Source: an uncultured Collinsella sp.
GTDB lineage: Bacteria > Actinomycetota > Coriobacteriia > Coriobacteriales > Coriobacteriaceae
DNA: 27,820 nt
Assembly (NCBI GenBank): GCA_902490365.1
Contig: CABUDQ010000027.1
Span: forward strand, 1-27,820
Reading direction: 5' to 3'
Positions 22,352-27,820 of the stretch are shown piece by piece (the stretch's first letter is position 1; each line of letters begins with the position of its first letter). Under the pieces are notes generated by a model that saw nothing but the letters and a program-made list of their open reading frames with translations, made no database searches and was not told the DNA's origin. The translations under genes and the position numbers were made by a program.

Positions 22352-23259
22352 ATGGCCAACCTTCGCGACATTAAGAAGCGAATCTCCTCGGTTACCACGA
22401 CCAAGCAGATCACGCGCACGATGGAGATGGTCTCTACGGCCAAGATCCGTCGTGCCCTCGATCGCTCCAAGCAGGCCGAGCCCTATAAGGAGGCGCTGAC
22501 CGACGTCATGTTGACGGTTGCCGGCGACGCCTCCTGTTCGGGCACCGATCCCATGCTGCAGAAGCATGAGAGCGTCAAGCATGGCCTGATTGTCGTTATT
22601 GCCTCGGACCGCGGCCTTGCCGGCGGTTACAATACGACGGTGGAGCGCACGGCCGAAAAGCTCGCCGCTTCTTGGGCGAACGACGGCATCGAGTGCGAGA
22701 TCATCGCGTGTGGGCGCAAACCGGCCACGTATTTCCGTGACCGCGCAAACGTCGTCATGCACTTTGAGGGCAACTCCTCTGAGCCCGATTTCAATCAGGC
22801 CCGCATGATCTCCTCTCATATCTGCGATGCGTATCGTGCCGGTGAGCTTGACCGTGTCGAGCTTGTCTACCACCACGCCAAGAACCGCGTGGATCAGGAG
22901 CTTCGCGTCGAGCATCTGTTGCCGCTCGACCCCGAGATGATCGCTATGGCCCACGGTCCGCGTAAGAACGAGACCGACGCCCCTAAGCGCATCTCGTCCA
23001 CGTTCGAGTTCGTGCCCTCTCCCGAGCATGTTCTCGGCAAGCTTGTGCCGTCTTATATCCTGACGGTCATCTACCAGGCCCTGATCGATTCGGCGGCTGC
23101 CGAGCAGGGTGCACGCCGCAAGGCCATGCACTCCGCGACGGAAAACGCCACCGCGATCATCTCGACCCTTACCCGCACGTATAGTCGCGTGCGCCAGGCT
23201 TCGATCACGACCGAGATTAACGAGATCGTCGGCGGAGCCTCAGCATTGGAGGAACAGTA

Positions 23260-23260
<1 letters not shown>
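22352..23260 (+). CDS. atpG: ATP synthase F1 subunit gamma
   Basis: Central rotor shaft of 302 residues. The N-terminal helix (LRDIKKRISSVTTTKQITRTMEMVSTAKIRRA) and the C-terminal helix (MHSATENATAIISTLTRTYSRVRQASITTEINEIVGGASAL, positions about 258-298) form the coiled coil that turns inside the head. The Rossmann-like middle begins HGLIVVIASDRGLAGGYNT. GAGGAG lies before the start; five bases separate it from atpA and its stop overlaps the atpD start by one base. Confidence 0.97.
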
Positions 23261-24714
<1,454 letters not shown>

Positions 24715-24717
24715 GTT

Positions 24718-25110
24718 ATGCGTATCCGCATCGTGTGCCCCGTGAGCTGCGCCTATGAGGGCGACGCTGCGTTTGTGTCGATTCCGTCCACGGATGGCGA
24801 GTTTGGCGTTCTGCCTGCTCACTCCAGCGAGATCTGCACGATCGACCGCGGTTACGTTCGCGTTTCCGATAAGGCCATGGGCACTGTCGACCACACGTTT
24901 GCCGTGGCCGGCGGCTATGCCCAGGTTGCGGACGATGTCGTGACCGTTCTCGCCGAGCGCGCTTGCGATTTGGCGACCGTCGATGCCGACAAGCTTAAAG
25001 CTGATATTCAAGGTTTTGAAGAGAAGCTGGGTAATTTGTCGGAGGATGATGCACGCCGCGCCTACCTCTATAATGAAATCGCATGGTGTAAGCTCAAGCT
25101 TGCCCAATAG
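24718..25110 (+). CDS. atpC: ATP synthase F1 subunit epsilon
   Basis: Small rotor subunit of 130 residues that couples the shaft to the c-ring and can brake ATP hydrolysis. The N-terminal beta-sandwich is evident (VSIPSTDGEFGVLPAHS, then FAVAGGYAQVADDVVTVLAE). The C-terminal helical hairpin is present (about 85-130, DADKLKADIQGFEEKL) but lacks a clear ATP-binding I/LDxxRA motif. It starts 3 bp after atpD and is the last gene of the operon; a strong hairpin follows. Confidence 0.94.
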   Translation: MRIRIVCPVSCAYEGDAAFVSIPSTDGEFGVLPAHSSEICTIDRGYVRVSDKAMGTVDHTFAVAGGYAQVADDVVTVLAERACDLATVDADKLKADIQGFEEKLGNLSEDDARRAYLYNEIAWCKLKLAQ

Positions 25111-25147
25111 TCAAACGATTTAGCGTTCGACCATTTGCGAACACATC

Positions 25148-25185
25148 ATGCCCGGGATGGCCCAGCCATCCCGGGCATGCTTTTT
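25148..25185 (+). terminator. Strong terminator after the ATP synthase operon
   Basis: ATGCCCGGGATGG (25148-25160) pairs perfectly over 13 bp with CCATCCCGGGCAT (25166-25178), loop CCCAG, then GC and five T. It is the best intrinsic terminator in the window. It ends only 13 bases before the murA start, so murA transcripts must read through it or start within or after it. Confidence 0.85.
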
Positions 25186-25198
25186 GAAAGGGTAGACC

Positions 25199-26482
25199 TT
25201 GGATATTATCCGCGTTGAGGGTGGCCACGCCATCGGAGGCTCCGTGCCCGTCTCGGGTGCCAAGAACTCCGCACTCAAACTCATGGCGGCAACGCTTCTG
25301 GCGCCGGGCAAGACGACGCTGCAGAACGTGCCCGATATTTCCGATGTCCACGTGATGGGCAAGGTGCTCAAGGGCATGGGCGCTACGATCGATGTTCTCG
25401 ACGAGCACACGCTCGAGATTGATACCTCTCAGGTCGATTCTTGGGAGGCCCCCTACGAGCTCGTTGCCAAGATGCGTGCTTCCACCGCCGTGATGGGACC
25501 ACTGCTGGGTCGCTTCCATCGCGCCAAGATCGCCATGCCGGGCGGCTGCAACCTGGGTGCTCGCAAGATCGATATGCACATTCTTGGTCTTGAGGCCCTG
25601 GGCGTTGAGTTCGATACCGCCCACGGTTACATCAACGCTAATGCGCCCCAAGGTCTGCGCGGTACCACCGTCACGCTCGAGTTCGCCAGTGTCGGTGCGA
25701 CCGAGAACCTCATTATGGCATCCGTGCGCGCGCAGGGCACCACGGTTATCGACAATGCCGCCCGCGAGCCCGAGATCGTCGATCTCGCCAACATGCTCAA
25801 CGAGATGGGCGCCAAGATTGTTGGCGCCGGTACGCCTGTCGTGACCATCGAGGGCGTGGAAGAGCTGCATCCTGTTACCCATCGCGTAGTGGGCGACCGC
25901 ATCGAGGCTGGTACCTTTATCGTCGCCGGTGCGTTGATGGCCGACGATCGCGGTGTCGATATCACGGGCTTTTGCCCCATTCACTTGGGCATGGTGCTCA
26001 AGAAGATGGAGCTCATGGGTATCGACTGCGAGCGCGTCGAGGATGGCGTCCATGTGAACCGTGTCGAGCGTATCAAGCCGGTCGACATCCAGACGCTTCC
26101 GTTCCCCGGCTTCCCGACGGACATGCAGGCGCAGATTATGGTACTCTCCGCCCTTGCCGACGGCAGTTCCGTTATTACCGAGAACATCTTCGAGAATCGC
26201 TTTATGTTTGCCTCTGAGCTGGTGCGCATGGGTGCCGACATTCGTATCGAGAGCCATCATGCCATGATTCATGGCGTCAAGGGCTTCTCGGGCGCACAGG
26301 TTACCTCGCCCGATCTGCGTGGCGGAGCGGCCCTCGTCGTAGCGGGCTTGATCGCCGACGGGACGACCGAGGTTTCGGCTATCCATCACATCAAGCGCGG
26401 CTACGAGCAGTTTGTCGAAAAGCTGCAGGCGCTCGGCGCGCATGTCGAGCATGCCACCGTCCCCGATCCCGTCATCTACTAA
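25199..26482 (+). CDS. murA: UDP-N-acetylglucosamine 1-carboxyvinyltransferase
   Basis: First committed enzyme of peptidoglycan synthesis: it moves enolpyruvate from PEP to UDP-GlcNAc. The protein has 427 residues, normal for the family. The UDP-GlcNAc-binding Lys-Asn pair is at 22-23 (SGAKNSALKLMAATLL) and the catalytic, fosfomycin-sensitive Cys is at 117 (MPGGCNLGARKIDMH). A Cys here, rather than Asp, predicts fosfomycin sensitivity at the target. The start is TTG at 25199 with GAAAGGG before it; the next residues (DIIRVEGGH) match the usual MurA N-terminus, so this start is right. It stands between the ATP synthase operon and an LCP gene 13 bp downstream, which also works in the cell wall. 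Confidence 0.97.
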   Translation: MDIIRVEGGHAIGGSVPVSGAKNSALKLMAATLLAPGKTTLQNVPDISDVHVMGKVLKGMGATIDVLDEHTLEIDTSQVDSWEAPYELVAKMRASTAVMGPLLGRFHRAKIAMPGGCNLGARKIDMHILGLEALGVEFDTAHGYINANAPQGLRGTTVTLEFASVGATENLIMASVRAQGTTVIDNAAREPEIVDLANMLNEMGAKIVGAGTPVVTIEGVEELHPVTHRVVGDRIEAGTFIVAGALMADDRGVDITGFCPIHLGMVLKKMELMGIDCERVEDGVHVNRVERIKPVDIQTLPFPGFPTDMQAQIMVLSALADGSSVITENIFENRFMFASELVRMGADIRIESHHAMIHGVKGFSGAQVTSPDLRGGAALVVAGLIADGTTEVSAIHHIKRGYEQFVEKLQALGAHVEHATVPDPVIY

Positions 26483-26495
26483 TTACAGGTTGCCT

Positions 26496-27731
26496 ATGTT
26501 TAATAAAAAGCCCCTCGCGGATACCACCGCCCGAAGACCCTCAACTGGTGCGCAGGCCAAGATCTACAGTCGCGATAACGTGGCTCGCTATTCCGAGCGC
26601 GCTCGTCAACGTCGTCGTAGCCACACGATTCGTCACGTCGCGCTCATTGTCGTGCTTGGCGTGCTACTGAGTGCCACTACCGCTGCCGGCCTGTGGTTTG
26701 CCACCATTATGGGCAAGCTCGGCGATTCTAATGTCATTACCGACAATCTGCGTCGGGTTCTGGTTGACACCGATGAGGCAAAGGATCCGTTCTATGTGCT
26801 GCTTCTTGGCACCGACGGCCGTCCGGGCGAGGATACGTATCGTGCCGACTCGATTATCCTGGCACGCATCGACCCCACGCAAAAGCAGGCGACGCTCATT
26901 TCCGTTCCGCGCGACACCAAGGTCGAGTACAAGGGCGAGACCATGAAGATCAACGCCTGCCATACCGTTGGCGGCGCCGAGGCCATGGTCGAGGCGGTCA
27001 ACGAGCTGTGCGGTGTTCAGATTTCCCACTATGCCGAGGTCAGCTTCGACGGTATGCAGGCGCTGATTGATTCGGTTGGCGGTATCGACATTAACGCAAC
27101 CGATGATGTTGACGACCCCGAGCACCTGGATATTAAGATTACCGCTGGCCAGCAGCATATGGACGGTGCCACCGCCCTTACCTATGCCCGCTGCCGCTAC
27201 ACCTATGCCGACGGCGATTACACGCGCATGCGCCACCAGCGTCAGGTGCTTGGCGCCCTTGCCAACCAGATTCTCAATAACTTCGATGCCACGAAGATCT
27301 TTGGCCTGGTTAATTCGCTGTCCGATATGCTCGTAACCGATATGAGCGTTCAGGATATCGTGGCTACGGTCAACGCCATGCGCGGTATGGATGTCGACGG
27401 TATCTACTCGGCCAACCTGCCCTCGTACGCCGACGACAGCACCATGATCGACGGTGTGAGCTACGTCTTTGTCTACGAGGACGAGCTCAAGGAAATGATG
27501 GAGCGCGTCGATGCTGGCAAGGATCCCAAGGGTCCCAACACCATGGGTCTTTCCGACGGTTCCAGCTCTACGATCGGCGACCTGAACAACAACACGTCTG
27601 ACGATTACGCAAACGGTACCGCAACCTCATCGGTCAGCTCTGACGATTCCGATGGCTCAAGCGATTCGAGCGATTCGGACTACTACGAACAGCCCACCGG
27701 CGACGGCAACGGCTACGAAGCCAATTATTAG
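26496..27731 (+). CDS. LytR-CpsA-Psr (LCP) family protein
   Basis: Membrane-anchored phosphotransferase of 411 residues that attaches glycopolymers to peptidoglycan. A basic cytoplasmic tail (RARQRRRSHTIRH) is followed by one membrane helix (about 47-69). The LCP domain (about 98-290) has YVLLLGTDGRPGEDTYRADSI and SVPRDT for magnesium and polyprenyl-phosphate binding, and DYTRMRHQRQVLGAL with the conserved Arg pair. The last 60 residues are a low-complexity tail of Ser, Asp, Asn and Gly, probably disordered outside the cell. ATG 26496 lies 13 bp after murA with only a weak ribosome site (CAGGT), so coupling to murA is likely. The hairpin and structured repeat copy C follow the stop. Confidence 0.93.
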   Translation: MFNKKPLADTTARRPSTGAQAKIYSRDNVARYSERARQRRRSHTIRHVALIVVLGVLLSATTAAGLWFATIMGKLGDSNVITDNLRRVLVDTDEAKDPFYVLLLGTDGRPGEDTYRADSIILARIDPTQKQATLISVPRDTKVEYKGETMKINACHTVGGAEAMVEAVNELCGVQISHYAEVSFDGMQALIDSVGGIDINATDDVDDPEHLDIKITAGQQHMDGATALTYARCRYTYADGDYTRMRHQRQVLGALANQILNNFDATKIFGLVNSLSDMLVTDMSVQDIVATVNAMRGMDVDGIYSANLPSYADDSTMIDGVSYVFVYEDELKEMMERVDAGKDPKGPNTMGLSDGSSSTIGDLNNNTSDDYANGTATSSVSSDDSDGSSDSSDSDYYEQPTGDGNGYEANY

Positions 27732-27732
27732 G

Positions 27733-27760
27733 GTTACGCGGGCTTACCAGCCTGTGTAAC
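27733..27760 (+). repeat. Upstream hairpin of structured repeat, copy C
   Basis: GTTACGCGGGCT (27733-27744) pairs with AGCCTGTGTAAC (27749-27760), loop TACC, with two G-U pairs. Compared with 12190-12217, bases differ on both arms yet all twelve positions still pair. Confidence 0.8.
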
Positions 27761-27762
27761 CA

Positions 27763-27820
27763 GTTGACGCTGCAAACCCGCCAGAGCGGCAATCTGCCTT
27801 TCAACTTCGGCGGCATGACC
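27763..27820 (+). repeat. Structured repeat, copy C, cut by the window end
   Basis: The last 58 bases align without gaps to 6185-6242 (GACGCTGC, CCAGAGCG, CAT-GACC identical), but the left arm of the inner hairpin differs: CTTCGGCGGCATGACC in place of AAGGCAAGGCATGACC. The right arms lie outside the window. The position, right after a gene and its hairpin, matches copies A and B. Confidence 0.7.

Overview
The window looks like a chromosomal segment of a high-GC gut actinobacterium of the class Coriobacteriia, most like Collinsella. This rests on codon use, the protein styles (acidic, Ala/Glu-rich inserts), Shine-Dalgarno patterns and short palindromic intergenic repeats. No 16S or other taxonomic marker lies inside, so the genus is an inference. 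All convincing genes are on the + strand. I see no tRNA, rRNA, CRISPR array, transposase or phage gene.

Region 1 (1-4115) is an aromatic-acid module. It holds the end of an SLC13/DASS-type permease, a UbiD-family decarboxylase closely resembling gallate decarboxylase LpdC, its UbiX-family flavin prenyltransferase, and a MerR-family regulator. The likely logic is uptake of a phenolic acid, decarboxylation by a prenyl-FMN enzyme whose cofactor is made next door, and local control. Region 2 (4111-6320) has two palindromic repeats, an orphan acidic single-pass membrane protein, an aldose-1-epimerase-like protein, and the first copy of a structured repeat.

Region 3 (6434-10826) is a polar amino-acid ABC importer (Tat-type lipoprotein receptor, permease with a long N-terminal extension, ATPase), followed by an M20 metallopeptidase. 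The peptidase appears to carry a small repeat inside its reading frame. Region 4 (10829-15620) is a translation-linked cluster: prfA, prmC (with an unusual insert of about 120 residues) and a Sua5/YrdC threonylcarbamoyl-AMP synthase. It is interrupted by a hicAB toxin-antitoxin pair and by an AT-rich stretch with a possible gene remnant.

Region 5 (15634-27731) holds glycerol kinase, upp, and a complete F-type ATP synthase operon in the classical order (atpI-like, B, E, F, H, A, G, D, C). It ends with murA and a LytR-CpsA-Psr envelope protein.

The most unusual signal is a structured repeat present three times, after the epimerase gene, prfA and the LCP gene; the third copy is cut by the window edge. 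Each copy has an upstream hairpin whose sequence differs between copies while pairing is kept. In the two complete copies a 133-bp core follows, containing a closing helix around a long terminator-like hairpin and conserved sequence well past that hairpin. Ordinary terminators do not conserve their flanks in this way. Other points worth checking are terminator-like hairpins directly abutting the ribosome binding sites of merR, the M20 gene and murA, overlapping mutually exclusive hairpins at 4167-4228, and an operator-like palindrome over the hicAB -10 box.
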